Origin: Mycobacterium arosiense ATCC BAA-1401 = DSM 45069
GTDB taxonomy: Bacteria > Actinomycetota > Actinomycetes > Mycobacteriales > Mycobacteriaceae
Assembly (NCBI RefSeq): GCF_002086125.1
Contig: NZ_MVHG01000014.1
Coordinates: forward strand, 36,537 to 100,536
Direction of reading: 5' to 3'
Length of the DNA: 64,000 bases
The position numbers were made by a program, and so were the translations under genes. Below are positions 45,092 to 55,487 of this stretch, piece after piece. The notes beneath the pieces are model-generated. The model searched no databases, had not been told where the DNA came from, and worked only from the letters and a program-made list of their open reading frames with translations. The first letter of the stretch is position 1, and each line of letters opens with the position of its first letter.

Positions 45092-46213
45092 ATGACTGTG
45101 GTCCCCGATGACTTTGTCCCCGGCTTGGAAGGCGTGGTCGCCTTCACCACCGAAATTGCCGAGCCGGATAAAGACGGCGGTGCGCTGCGTTATCGCGGTG
45201 TCGACATCGAAGACCTGGTGGCGCGGCAGGTCACGTTCGGCGACGTGTGGGCGCTGCTGGTGGACGGCAAGTTCGGCCGCGGGTTGCCGCCCGCCGAACC
45301 GTTTCCGCTGCCGATCCACACCGGCGACGTGCGCGTCGACGTGCAGGCGGGCCTGGCGATGCTGGCCCCGATCTGGGGCTACAAGCCGCTGCTGGACACC
45401 GACGACGACACCGCCCGCGACCAGCTGGCCCGGGCATCGGTGATGGCGCTGTCCTACGTCGCGCAGTCGGCGCGCGGCATCTACCAGCCCGCCGTCCCGC
45501 AACGGGTCATCGACGAATGCGACACGGTCACCGCCCGATTCATGACGCGCTGGCAGGGCGAGCCGGACCCGCGCCACGTCGAAGCGATTGACGCTTACTG
45601 GGTCTCGGCCGCCGAGCACGGCATGAACGCCTCGACGTTCACCGCGCGGGTGATCGCCTCGACCGGCGCCGACGTGGCCGCGGCGTTGTCCGGGGCGATC
45701 GGGGCGATGAGCGGCCCCCTGCACGGCGGGGCGCCGGCGCGGGTGCTGCCGATGATCGAGGAGGTAGAGCGCACCGGTGACGCGCGCGGCCTGGTGAAGA
45801 AGATCCTGGACAGCGGTGACAAGCTGATGGGCTTCGGGCACCGCGTCTACCGCGCGGAGGACCCGAGGGCACGGGTGCTGCGCGCTAGCGCCGAACGGCT
45901 GGGCGCGCCGCGCCACGAGGTCGCCGTCGCGCTGGAGCAGGCGGCCCTGGCCGAGCTGCGCGAGCGCCGTCCGGACCGCGCTATCGAGACCAACGTCGAG
46001 TTCTGGGCTGCGGTGATGCTGGACTTCGCCCGAGTACCGGCCAACATGATGCCGGCGATGTTCACCTGCGGCCGCACCGCGGGCTGGTGCGCACACATCC
46101 TCGAGCAGAAGCGGCTCGGCAAGCTGGTCCGGCCGTCGGCCATCTACGTGGGCCCTGGTCCGCGCAGTCCGGAATCCGTCGAGGGCTGGGACCGCAGTCT
46201 CACCAACGCCTGA
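45092..46213 (+). CDS. citA: Citrate synthase II CitA
   Basis: 373 residues, the same length as M. tuberculosis Rv0889c. Shorter-type citrate or methylcitrate synthase: GALRYRGVDIEDLV near 37, catalytic His blocks GPLHGGAPARVL and [18 protein letters not shown], Asp region VEFWAAVMLDFARVP. It is divergent from pdxH. Two citrate synthases in the same 3-kb block suggest different regulation or substrates. Confidence 0.92.
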   Translation: MTVVPDDFVPGLEGVVAFTTEIAEPDKDGGALRYRGVDIEDLVARQVTFGDVWALLVDGKFGRGLPPAEPFPLPIHTGDVRVDVQAGLAMLAPIWGYKPLLDTDDDTARDQLARASVMALSYVAQSARGIYQPAVPQRVIDECDTVTARFMTRWQGEPDPRHVEAIDAYWVSAAEHGMNASTFTARVIASTGADVAAALSGAIGAMSGPLHGGAPARVLPMIEEVERTGDARGLVKKILDSGDKLMGFGHRVYRAEDPRARVLRASAERLGAPRHEVAVALEQAALAELRERRPDRAIETNVEFWAAVMLDFARVPANMMPAMFTCGRTAGWCAHILEQKRLGKLVRPSAIYVGPGPRSPESVEGWDRSLTNA

Positions 46214-46343
46214 GCCGTTCCGGTTGTCGGTACCCGGCGATTCGATGGTTACCGTCGCGATGAGTTTTCGTCGCCGGCGCAGTCATAAGTCGTGAACCTG
46301 CCGTGACGGGCAGGAGAGGGAACCGACAGCAAGGAGAACCAGC

Positions 46344-46802
46344 ATGGCGATCAACATCGAACCCGCATTGTCCCCGCACCTGGTGGTCGACGATGCCGCC
46401 GCGGCAATCGACTTCTACGTCAAGGCTTTTGGGGCCCAGGAGATCGGGCGGGTGCCGCGTCCCGACGGCAAACTGGTGCACGCCGCGGTGCGCATCAACG
46501 GCTTCACGGTGATGCTCAACGACGACTTCCCGGAGGTGTGTGGCGGCAGGTCGATGACGCCGACCTCGCTGGGCGGCACCCCGGTGACGATCCACCTGAC
46601 GGTCACCGACGTCGACGCCAGCTTCCAGCGGGCGCTGGATGCGGGTGCCACCATGGTGACTCCGCTGGACGACCAGTTCTGGGGCGACCGCTACGGCATG
46701 GTCGCCGACCCGTTCGGCCACCACTGGTCGCTGGGGCAGCCGGTACGCGAGGTCAGCATGGAAGAGATCTCGGCGGCAATGTCCGGCCAGGGCGCCGGTT
46801 AG
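46344..46802 (+). CDS. VOC/PhnB-like glyoxalase family protein (Rv0887c-like)
   Basis: 152 residues, the length of Rv0887c. PhnB/YdhR type: LVVDDAAAAIDFYVKAFGAQEIGRVP near 14–39, VHAAVRINGFTVMLNDDFPE, and the C-terminal FWGDRYGMVADPFGHHWSLG. Lacks part of the metal-ligand set of true glyoxalase I. AAGGAGAACC precedes ATG 46344. Small-molecule binding or resistance roles are possible. Confidence 0.82.
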   Translation: MAINIEPALSPHLVVDDAAAAIDFYVKAFGAQEIGRVPRPDGKLVHAAVRINGFTVMLNDDFPEVCGGRSMTPTSLGGTPVTIHLTVTDVDASFQRALDAGATMVTPLDDQFWGDRYGMVADPFGHHWSLGQPVREVSMEEISAAMSGQGAG

Positions 46803-46836
46803 CGGCGGCCGCGCGAAGGCGTCGCCACCACCGGAA

Positions 46837-48525
46837 CTAGCCGAGCAGCCGATCCAGTAGCCGGCGTCGTTGCGGCGGCGCCGGCTCGGCGGCGGCCGCG
46901 GCCGCGAGCATCGCGGAGACGTCGGTGAACTTGTTGCGGGGCCGGCCGCGCTCGCTGCCGCGTGCGATTTCGGCGGCGTCGATGGCGCGCCATCCCGCGG
47001 CGTCGATCGCGTCGGGCTGGCGGGCGTGCACCAGCTCGGCCAGCGCGTCGGGCGTGGCGATCGGATCGGTCAGCTTACCGGCGTTGAAATCGGCGACCAG
47101 CGACTGCACGGTCTCAAAGGAGCAGGACTTGTTGGTCCCGATGAACCCGCTGGGCCCCCGCTTGATCCAGCCCGCGACGTATGCGCCGGGCACCGGGACA
47201 CCGGAAAGGGGGTCGACGACGCGGCCCGCGTCGTTCGGCACGACAGCCGACGATTCGTCATAGGGCAGATCGCGAATCGGCTTGCCGCGGTAGCCAATCG
47301 ACGTCAGCACCAGACCGGTCTGCACGGTTCGGGTCACGTCGGTGCCGGTGATCGAGAACTTCATACCGGTGGCCCGGTGGTCGCCCAGCACCCGGTTCGG
47401 GGTGAGCCGATACGCCAGCCGGATTCTCGGACGGGACGGCGGGGCCGAATCGTCGCCGAGCGTGCTCAAGATTTCCAGCTTGTGTCTGGTCAACCCGTCC
47501 GACGCGGTCGCGAGATCGGCCGCCACCAGCTCGTGATCGGCCGCGCTGAGCACCACCTCGGAGCTGGCGGTGAGCCCGATCAGCTCGGGCAACGTGAATG
47601 CCGACTGGGCGGGGCCACGCCGGGCGGCGATCACCACCTCGCGCACCGCCGAGGAGCGGAAGGCCGCCAACGCGTGATCGGCAATGTCGGTGCGGGCCAG
47701 CTGGTCGGGATTCGACGTGAGCAACCGAGCGACATCGAGGGCGACGTTGCCGTTGCCGACGATCACCACCCTCTCGTGGCTGAGATCCACTGGCAGATCG
47801 GCGAAGTCGGGATGGCCGTTGATCCACGCGACCAATTCGGTTGCCGTCCCGGTCCCGGGCAGGCCCATGCCCTCAATGTCGAGCCGGCGGTCGTCGGGCG
47901 CGCCGACCGCATACAGCACGGCGTGGTGGTGAGCCAGCAGGTCCGCGTGACTCAGCTGCTTGCCGACCTCGACGTTGAGGTAGAACCGGAAGCGGGGATC
48001 ACCGGCGACCCTGTCGAACAGCCGGGTGACCCTCTTGGTGTTCTGGTGATCGGGCGCCACCCCGGCCCGCACCAAACCGTATGGGGTGGGCAGCTTTTCG
48101 AAGACGTTGACGCACACGCCCTGCTGGGTCAGCAGTTCGTCGGCGGCGTACATCGCCGCGGGCCCCGATCCGACGATGGCCACCGTCAGCGGCATGCGGC
48201 GGGCGCGCACCTCGGCCGCCGGGATCACCGGTGCAAGCTTCGAGGTCGGTGGTAGCTTCACGTCCTTCGGCCGGTCTGGGTAGAAGGACGCATTGATCTC
48301 GATGAACGGCAGCTGCTTGGAGTCCAGCCGGGTGTCGGGCGCGATCGCACCGACGGGGCATGCGCTTACACAGGCACCGCAGTCCACGCACGCCACCGGA
48401 TCGATGTAGAGCATCTCGGAGGTGACGAAGCCGGGCTCGTCCGGTGTCGGGTGGATGCAATTCACCGGGCATGCGAAAACACAGGACCCGTCGTTACAGC
48501 ACGACTGGGTAATAACATGCGGCAT
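46837..48525 (-). CDS. fprB: Ferredoxin/ferredoxin-NADP+ reductase FprB
   Basis: 562 residues from ATG 48525. N-terminal ferredoxin domain with CNDGSCVFACPVNC and CVDCGACVSACP iron-sulfur ligands (residues ~9–63), then an adrenodoxin-reductase-like FAD/NADPH module: FAD motif VGSGPAAMYAADELL near 116, FEKLPTPYGLVRAGVAPDHQ, NADPH motif VGNGNVALDVAR near 258, and SCSFETVQSLV near the C-terminus. Transfers electrons from NADPH to P450s or other partners. It begins 18 bp after the AurF-like gene and is probably co-transcribed. Confidence 0.93.
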   Translation of the reverse strand: MPHVITQSCCNDGSCVFACPVNCIHPTPDEPGFVTSEMLYIDPVACVDCGACVSACPVGAIAPDTRLDSKQLPFIEINASFYPDRPKDVKLPPTSKLAPVIPAAEVRARRMPLTVAIVGSGPAAMYAADELLTQQGVCVNVFEKLPTPYGLVRAGVAPDHQNTKRVTRLFDRVAGDPRFRFYLNVEVGKQLSHADLLAHHHAVLYAVGAPDDRRLDIEGMGLPGTGTATELVAWINGHPDFADLPVDLSHERVVIVGNGNVALDVARLLTSNPDQLARTDIADHALAAFRSSAVREVVIAARRGPAQSAFTLPELIGLTASSEVVLSAADHELVAADLATASDGLTRHKLEILSTLGDDSAPPSRPRIRLAYRLTPNRVLGDHRATGMKFSITGTDVTRTVQTGLVLTSIGYRGKPIRDLPYDESSAVVPNDAGRVVDPLSGVPVPGAYVAGWIKRGPSGFIGTNKSCSFETVQSLVADFNAGKLTDPIATPDALAELVHARQPDAIDAAGWRAIDAAEIARGSERGRPRNKFTDVSAMLAAAAAAEPAPPQRRRLLDRLLG

Positions 48526-48542
48526 AAACGAACTCGCGGTGG

Positions 48543-49568
48543 TTACGCAGCCGGGACCGCGGTCAGGTGCTGCCGCTGCGGCTCGCTGCGGTAACGCGAC
48601 GGCTTGCCGTTGATCCTGCACAACCGCCACATCAACCGCGCCGAGCGCGTCTGGATCAGGCCGGTGTCGTGGGCCAACATCCGCACGTCACCGAACATGT
48701 CGGACAGCCATTTACGCGATTCCGGCGACCGGAAGAACAGTTCTTTCTTGACGTCCCGCGGGATGTCGAACTCGCGCCAGAAAGCCTTGGGGGGCACCAC
48801 GATTGCGCGACAAAGCGCCTTCATGACCAGCGGCAGGTACAGCGCGGTCCAGAATCGCTGCCTGTTGGTCAATTGCGGCACCCGCTTGCGCAGGAACTCG
48901 TGGGCGAACGAGATGTGGCGGGCTTCCTCGGCCACGTGGATCGCCATCACCTTCTCCATGATGGGATGCAGCGACTTGCCTTCGCGCAGAACGTTTTTCT
49001 GCGTGTGGTCAATGGGCTCCTCGCCGGCGAGCACGCCGATGAAGAACGCCACCGGCAGCGGGCCGGCCACCAGCGGAACCAACGGCGAGAGCCACTTGAG
49101 CATCCGCGGCATGCCCGGCACGTCGGCGCCGATGCGGTTGACCATCTCCTGGAACATCATGGTGTGGTTGCACTCTTCGACCGATTCGTGCAGGCAGTAC
49201 CGGTACTCCGGCGATCCGTTGGGCACCCAGAACGTGTAGTTCATCAGGCCACGAATGAGGATGGATTCGAAGTGCAGGCCCACCTTGGCCACGTTGGCCT
49301 GGCGCCACATCCCGATCTTGATCTTGCGCTCGTCGGACTGCGCCAGATACCAGGGGTGGCGGCCCAGCGGGTCGGTGTTCGGCAGGATCCATCTCGGATC
49401 GTTTTCCGTCACCGCGAATTCGGGCGAATCCCAATCGATATCGGTGTACGGGTTGAAGTTGCGCCGCACCGACCCCTCGGACAGTGTGGCAAGCATGTTG
49501 ACGTATTCGGCGTCGTCGCGCACTTCCATGTTGTTTCGCCAACGCCGGACTAATCGCGTCCTAGCCAT
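48543..49568 (-). CDS. AurF-like diiron oxygenase family protein (Rv0885-like)
   Basis: 341 residues. Diiron ligands appear as ESVEECNHTMMFQEM near 128–142 and HVAEEARHISFAHEF near 211–225, the E-x2-H pattern of AurF p-aminobenzoate N-oxygenases. Hydrophobic stretch LVPLVAGPLPVAFFIGVLAG may anchor it to the membrane. It is immediately upstream of fprB, which could supply its electrons. ATG 49568 with GGGGAGG upstream. Substrate is unknown. Confidence 0.82.
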   Translation of the reverse strand: MARTRLVRRWRNNMEVRDDAEYVNMLATLSEGSVRRNFNPYTDIDWDSPEFAVTENDPRWILPNTDPLGRHPWYLAQSDERKIKIGMWRQANVAKVGLHFESILIRGLMNYTFWVPNGSPEYRYCLHESVEECNHTMMFQEMVNRIGADVPGMPRMLKWLSPLVPLVAGPLPVAFFIGVLAGEEPIDHTQKNVLREGKSLHPIMEKVMAIHVAEEARHISFAHEFLRKRVPQLTNRQRFWTALYLPLVMKALCRAIVVPPKAFWREFDIPRDVKKELFFRSPESRKWLSDMFGDVRMLAHDTGLIQTRSARLMWRLCRINGKPSRYRSEPQRQHLTAVPAA

Positions 49569-49597
49569 ATCCAGGCCTCCCCAACGAGGTTTACATT

Positions 49598-50931
<1,334 letters not shown>

Positions 50932-51054
50932 TCCGGCGACGATGCTGCCCGGCGCGGGCAGCGGAGGAGCCGGACTATCGGACACCGTCCGGCGACGATG
51001 TTGCCCGGCGCGGGCAGCGGAGGAGCCGGACAATCGAACACCGTCCGGCCGGCA
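50932..51054 (+). repeat. 56-bp tandem repeat (2 copies plus partial) after serC
   Basis: Unit 1 50932–50987, unit 2 50988–51043, differing at only about three bases, then a partial third starting TCCGGCCGGC. Each unit holds CTGCCCG/CGGGCAG hairpin arms and outer TCCGGC/GCCGGA arms. Candidate VNTR and duplicated transcription terminator of serC. Confidence 0.88.
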
Positions 51055-51165
51055 ATCGGGGCGCAACCGCACAGCGTGTCAGCAAGGTGATGGGCGGTTG
51101 CTGGACTAAAGTGCGCACGTGACGGGTCCGTCGCTGACCTGCACGGAGCCTGCGAGGAGAAAACC

Positions 51166-51939
51166 ATGCGGGAACTCAAAGTGGTTGGGCTGGATGCCGA
51201 CAGCAAACATGTCATCTGCGAGGGTGACGACCCCGCGGAGCAGTTCAAGCTGGCGGCCGATGACCGCCTGCGGGACCTGCTGCGCGACGCGGCCCAGCCC
51301 TCTGAGCAACCGCAGCTCGAGATTGAAGTCACCGACATGCTGAGCCCCAAAGAAATTCAGGCCAAGATCCGGGCGGGTGCCTCCGTCGAACAGGTCGCCG
51401 CGGCGTCGGGCTCGGAGGTGTCGCGTATCCGTCGCTTTGCTCACCCCGTGTTGCTGGAGCGGTTCCGCGCCGCGGAGCTGGCAACCGCCGCTCACCCGAT
51501 GCTCGACGATGGCCCCGCGGTGCTGACCCTGCTGGAGACGGTCAGCGCCGCGCTGCTGGCCCGCGGCCTCAGCCACGACAAACTCAGCTGGGACGCGTGG
51601 CGCAACGAAGACAACCGCTGGACGGTGCAGCTGGCGTGGAAGGTCGGCCGTTCCGACAACCTCGCACACTTCTGCTTCTCGCCCGGTGCGCACGGTGGAA
51701 CGGTGACCGCCATCGACGATGCGGCCAGCGCGCTGATCGACCCCAACTTCGAACGTCCGCTGCGGCCGGTGGCCCGCGTCGCTCACGTCGACTTCGAAGA
51801 GCTCGCCAAGCCGCCCGTCGCGAACGAAACTCCGGCCGCGGAACCGGACGAAAAGCCGGTGCACACCCGCCGGGGCAAGCCCGTCATCCCGGCGTGGGAG
51901 GACGTGCTGCTGGGCGTGCGCTCGAGCGGGCAGCGCTAG
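51166..51939 (+). CDS. sepH: Cell-division regulator SepH (DUF3071)
   Basis: 257 residues. The N-terminal DUF3071 domain starts MRELKVVGLDADSKHVICEG and contains a helix-turn-helix-like stretch (SPKEIQAKIRAGASVEQVAA, then SGSEVSRIRRFAHPV). The disordered C-terminus ends with the conserved PAWEDVLLGVRSSG. SepH promotes FtsZ filament assembly in actinobacteria. GAGGAG precedes ATG 51166. Its stop overlaps the convergent DUF2537 gene by 4 bases. Confidence 0.92.
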   Translation: MRELKVVGLDADSKHVICEGDDPAEQFKLAADDRLRDLLRDAAQPSEQPQLEIEVTDMLSPKEIQAKIRAGASVEQVAAASGSEVSRIRRFAHPVLLERFRAAELATAAHPMLDDGPAVLTLLETVSAALLARGLSHDKLSWDAWRNEDNRWTVQLAWKVGRSDNLAHFCFSPGAHGGTVTAIDDAASALIDPNFERPLRPVARVAHVDFEELAKPPVANETPAAEPDEKPVHTRRGKPVIPAWEDVLLGVRSSGQR

Positions 51940-52205
51940 GCGGCCGCCAGGGCCAACAGCGCAACCCACGCCACCGCCACGCCCACCGCGGCGCCGAGAA
52001 CGAACCAGCGCAGGACGGGCGTACGCCGCCACCCCCACAGCGTCGGCGCCAATCCCCCTGCCGCCACGACGTTGAGCCCGACGGCCAGCAGCGCGTGCAC
52101 GCGAAGCAGCCCCAGACTGAGCACTACGATCGCGGCGGCGGTGACCGCCGCGACGAAGGCGGTGACCGTCAAACCCGTTGCCCAGGGCACGGATTCGTCT
52201 CTCAT
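51936..52205 (-). CDS. DUF2537-like small membrane protein (Rv0882-like)
   Basis: 89 residues from ATG 52205. Three hydrophobic stretches: LTVTAFVAAVTAAAIVVLSL, VGLNVVAAGGLAPTLWG, and WFVLGAAVGVAVAWVALLAL. TAGGCT lies 7 nt upstream of the ATG, fitting a leaderless transcript. Position and size match Rv0882. Function is unknown. Confidence 0.75.
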   Translation of the reverse strand: MRDESVPWATGLTVTAFVAAVTAAAIVVLSLGLLRVHALLAVGLNVVAAGGLAPTLWGWRRTPVLRWFVLGAAVGVAVAWVALLALAAA

Positions 52206-52215
52206 CAGCCGGAGC

Positions 52216-53049
52216 CTAGTCTGGCTGTCCATCGCCGCCTCTCGCCGTCGAGCGGACCCGCTCGTAGAAGGCCAACGCCGCCGCCGTCGCAACGTTGAGC
52301 GAATCGGTGCCGCGCGACATCGGGATCCGCACCCGCACGTCACTCAACCGCAAGACGGCCGGCGTCAGCCCCGGCCCCTCGGCGCCGACCAACACCGCGA
52401 CGCGTTCGTCCCGCGTGGCCGTCATCGCCTCCGGCAACGCGCACGCGCTGGCGTGCGGAGTCATCGCCAGAAGCCGAAAACCTTTCTGTCGCAACGTCGC
52501 AAGCTCGGCGGGCCAACAGCTCGCCCGCGCATAGGGCACCAGCAGCGCGTGGCCCATGGACACCCGCACCGCGCGTCGGTACAGCGGGTCGGCGCAGCCG
52601 CTGCCGAATATCACCGCGTCGACGCCCAGCCCCGCCGCGTTGCGAAAGATCGAACCCAGGTTCTCGTGATCGTTGACCCCTTCGAGGATCGCGACGGTGC
52701 GCGCCCCGGCGATCACCTCGGCGACGCCGGGTTCGGGCACCCGCCGGGCGGCCGCCAGCACCCCCCGGTTGAGGTGAAAGCCGACCACCCGGGCCATCAC
52801 GTCGGCGGACGTGCGGTAGCACGGCACGAGCGTGCCGGCCAGGTCGTCTTCGAGCTCGGCAAATCGGCGGCCGGTACCCAGCAGGGCATGCGGGTGAAAG
52901 CGCGAGGCGAGCATGCGCTGCACCACCAGCACGCCCTCGGCGATCACCAGCCCCTTGCCCGACGGCAGATCGGGACGACGATCGACGCTGTTCAGGTCGC
53001 GGAAATCGTCGAGCCTCGGATCGCCGGGATCGTCAACGTCGATGAACAT
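52216..53049 (-). CDS. TrmH/SpoU-family RNA methyltransferase (Rv0881-like)
   Basis: 277 residues. SPOUT methyltransferase: N-terminal substrate-binding domain (KGLVIAEGVLVVQRML near 32), motif 1 NLGSIFRNAAGLGV near 131, motif 2 LVGAEGPGL, and motif 3 IPMSRGTDSLNVATAAALAF, which form the SAM-binding knot. Expected to 2'-O-methylate rRNA or tRNA; the exact nucleotide is not shown. It starts 22 bp after the MarR gene end and is likely in the same unit. Confidence 0.88.
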   Translation of the reverse strand: MFIDVDDPGDPRLDDFRDLNSVDRRPDLPSGKGLVIAEGVLVVQRMLASRFHPHALLGTGRRFAELEDDLAGTLVPCYRTSADVMARVVGFHLNRGVLAAARRVPEPGVAEVIAGARTVAILEGVNDHENLGSIFRNAAGLGVDAVIFGSGCADPLYRRAVRVSMGHALLVPYARASCWPAELATLRQKGFRLLAMTPHASACALPEAMTATRDERVAVLVGAEGPGLTPAVLRLSDVRVRIPMSRGTDSLNVATAAALAFYERVRSTARGGDGQPD

Positions 53050-53071
53050 TCGCCGGTTTCGGTCCCGTGGC

Positions 53072-53503
53072 TCACGGGCCTTCGTCGACGACGGCCAACA
53101 TCAGGTCGGCCGCGTTGCGCAGAATGTCTCGTTGTTCGGTGTCCAGCGTCGCCAACCGCTTGGCCAGCCACTCCTGGCGGGCGCGGCGGTTGGCTTTGAC
53201 CAGCTCGGCGCCGGACTCCGAAACCGAGACGAGCACCTGCCGGCCGTCGACCGGGTGCGGCGCGCGGTCCACCAGCCCCATCTCGGCCAACGAGGCGATC
53301 ACCCGCGTCATCGACGGCGGCCGGACCCGCTCGCGAATTGCCAGGGCGCCGGGGGTCATCGGGCCTTCGTTGGTGAGCGTGGCCAGCGCCGACAGCTGGG
53401 ACAGCGACACCGGCGACGACGGGTTACGAAACCGCAGTTGGCGGGCCAGCCGCATCACTGCCAGTGACAGGTCGCTGGCCAGCCGCGCATCGCTGTCAGG
53501 CAT
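53072..53503 (-). CDS. MarR-family transcriptional regulator (Rv0880-like)
   Basis: 143 residues, identical in length to Rv0880. Winged [23 protein letters not shown], then [20 protein letters not shown] and the wing [13 protein letters not shown], with helical dimerisation ends. Probably a dimeric repressor responding to a phenolic or lipophilic ligand. It heads a unit with the RNA methyltransferase. Confidence 0.9.
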   Translation of the reverse strand: MPDSDARLASDLSLAVMRLARQLRFRNPSSPVSLSQLSALATLTNEGPMTPGALAIRERVRPPSMTRVIASLAEMGLVDRAPHPVDGRQVLVSVSESGAELVKANRRARQEWLAKRLATLDTEQRDILRNAADLMLAVVDEGP

Positions 53504-53707
53504 GGCGCGAGGTTACACGGAAGCCCGAGAAACCGGGACACGAACCGGTGAACGACGGGTGCTGACCCTCCTCGCTAAGCTGCGGGGTTTTCCATCGAAA
53601 CGCTTATCGGCCCGCGTATCCCACTTTGCTCGGCGGTTTGAAATCATCCGTCTCGTCAGGTGGGTGCACCGTCGGCCGCCACCGGCCGGCGGGCTATGTT
53701 GATCCCG

Positions 53708-53977
53708 ATGTCTGCCGAACCCAACCGCACCGCACCGCCACTGCCGGCCGCCCTGCTGCACGTGTGGCCGTTCATCGCGCTCGGCGCGCTGGGTTGGCTC
53801 ACCGCGGTGGCCGCCGCTTTCCTGGTGCCGGCCCTGCAGGGCTGGCGTCCGGTCGCCCTGGCCGGCCTGGGCGTGGGTGTGCTCGGCACAAGCATCTTCC
53901 TACTGCAGCTCGCCGCGGCCCGTCGCGGTGCCCGCGGCGCGCAGGCCGGGCTCGAAAACTATCTCGACCACAACTGA
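53708..53977 (+). CDS. DUF2530 family membrane protein (Rv0879c-like)
   Basis: 89 residues from ATG 53708. Two helices: VWPFIALGALGWLTAVAAAF and PVALAGLGVGVLGTSIFLLQ, then a basic tail with RRGARGAQAGLENYLDHN. TATGTT lies 7 nt upstream of the ATG, so the message is probably leaderless; ATG 53696 is an alternative. Function is unknown. Confidence 0.75.
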   Translation: MSAEPNRTAPPLPAALLHVWPFIALGALGWLTAVAAAFLVPALQGWRPVALAGLGVGVLGTSIFLLQLAAARRGARGAQAGLENYLDHN

Positions 53978-53997
53978 TTCGCCACCCTGGAGGAGCG

Positions 53998-54453
53998 ATG
54001 GTAGCCCCGCTGTTGCAAGCGCACATCGACATCGACGCGCCGGTGGCCAAAGTGTGGCAATTGATTTCCGATCTGCGCCGAATGCCGCAGTGGAGTCCGC
54101 TGTGTCGCTGGATGAAGCCCTTCGGCCCCGTGCGTCAGGGCACGCGCACGCTCAACCTCAACCGCCGCAAGCGCCTGTTCTGGCCGACCACAGCCACGGT
54201 GGTCGAGATCGTCCCCGACCGCAAACTTGCGTTCCGCGTCGACACCAACAACACCATCTGGTGCTATGAGCTCGAGCCGAGCGGCAAGGGCACCCGCCTG
54301 ATCGAGAGCCGTCACGCCGAGAACGGCGTCACCGCGTTTTCGAACCTGTCGGTGAATGCGCTGTTCGGCGGTACCAGCAATTTCGAGCGCGAATTGCTCG
54401 ACGGCATGAACGCCTCGCTGGAGCGCATCAAGGCGGCCGCCGAAACCAGCTAG
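53998..54453 (+). CDS. SRPBCC family protein
   Basis: 151 residues, polyketide-cyclase/START-like fold: QAHIDIDAPVAKVWQLISDL near 7–26, MPQWSPLCRWMKPFGPVRQG, and the C-terminal helix FERELLDGMNASLERIKAAA. GGAGG precedes ATG 53998. It follows the DUF2530 gene by 20 bp. Likely binds a lipid or small hydrophobic ligand; no catalytic set is visible. Its stop overlaps the convergent DUF3027 gene by 4 bases. Confidence 0.82.
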   Translation: MVAPLLQAHIDIDAPVAKVWQLISDLRRMPQWSPLCRWMKPFGPVRQGTRTLNLNRRKRLFWPTTATVVEIVPDRKLAFRVDTNNTIWCYELEPSGKGTRLIESRHAENGVTAFSNLSVNALFGGTSNFERELLDGMNASLERIKAAAETS

Positions 54454-55409
54454 TCCGGCGTCTCGGTCTGCGGTTGCCGCTCGGGCTCCGGCGCCTCGGT
54501 CAGCGGCTCGGCTTCGGCTTCCACCATCTCGGCCGGCGTCGCGGGCTCAGGCTCTTGAGTCTCGGGTGCCCCCGGCGCTTCCGCGGACTCCGAGGGCACC
54601 GCGGACGGTTCGATCGGCGCCTGGGTGATGTCCAGCAGGCCGTCGTCGTACGGCTCGTATGCGGGCGACCCGGTGCCCGCCGGGGCGGGGGTGTCCGAGT
54701 GGGCACCGCAGCCGTACAGCTTGTCGACGATGTGGCCGTCGGCCGACAATTCGTTGCCGCACACGCCGAACAGCGCGCCCAGGGACCCCGACAGCGGCAG
54801 GAAGAAGCCGCAATCGCGGCACACCCGCTTGGTGGACCGCGCCATCGGCGAGTCCGGGCCGTAATCGCCGGTGCGCCAGCGTTCGGCCGTCTCCGCGCGG
54901 CCCTCGGCGCTCATCACCCAGCGCCGCCCCAGCCCGATCTCGGCGGCGGTCTCGTCGACCTGGGGGTCACCGCTGGCGGTGTAACCGGGAACCAGCCGAG
55001 GATCGTCGACGGCGGGCGCCAGGAGGTCGCCGGGGCTCAGGTCGCCGGGCCGCACGCGTTGTTCCCACGGCACCCATTCAGGTGCCAGCAACGCGGTGGG
55101 CCCGGGCACCAGCACGACCTCGCTGATGGTCGCGTGGTCGGCGCCGGGATAGGCGGCGACGACGACCGCCCATTGCCACCCCTGGTAGCCGGGCAGGTGC
55201 GCCAAGAAGCGGTGGGTTGCGCTGTTCGGGTCTTCGTAACCGACGCCCAGGTAGTCGCCGACCATCTCCGGTGCGCTGAACTCCACGACGGCGGCCCTGG
55301 CCGCCTCCGCCGCACCCGTGAGCACCGCCGCCAACCCCTCGGGCCAGTCGGCCACGGTCGCCACGGCGGATTCCTCGCTAGGTCTAGTCACGCTGTCTTC
55401 GTTCTGCAT
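54450..55409 (-). CDS. DUF3027 family protein (Rv0877-like)
   Basis: 319 residues from ATG 55409. DUF3027 core: GDYLGVGYEDPNSATHRFLA near 51, GWQWAVVVAAYPGADHATIS, VLVPGPTALLAPEWVPW, then a Cys cluster RVCRDCGFFLPL and FGVCGNELSADG that could bind zinc. The C-terminal 80 residues are acidic, Pro/Glu-rich and probably disordered. No known function. Confidence 0.85.
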   Translation of the reverse strand: MQNEDSVTRPSEESAVATVADWPEGLAAVLTGAAEAARAAVVEFSAPEMVGDYLGVGYEDPNSATHRFLAHLPGYQGWQWAVVVAAYPGADHATISEVVLVPGPTALLAPEWVPWEQRVRPGDLSPGDLLAPAVDDPRLVPGYTASGDPQVDETAAEIGLGRRWVMSAEGRAETAERWRTGDYGPDSPMARSTKRVCRDCGFFLPLSGSLGALFGVCGNELSADGHIVDKLYGCGAHSDTPAPAGTGSPAYEPYDDGLLDITQAPIEPSAVPSESAEAPGAPETQEPEPATPAEMVEAEAEPLTEAPEPERQPQTETPD

Positions 55410-55487
55410 TGCGTTTCCAATACTAGGTTGGCGAGCCACGCCCCGTACCTGCAGACGCATCCAGGCGGCATAGGGGAGAATTGGAAC

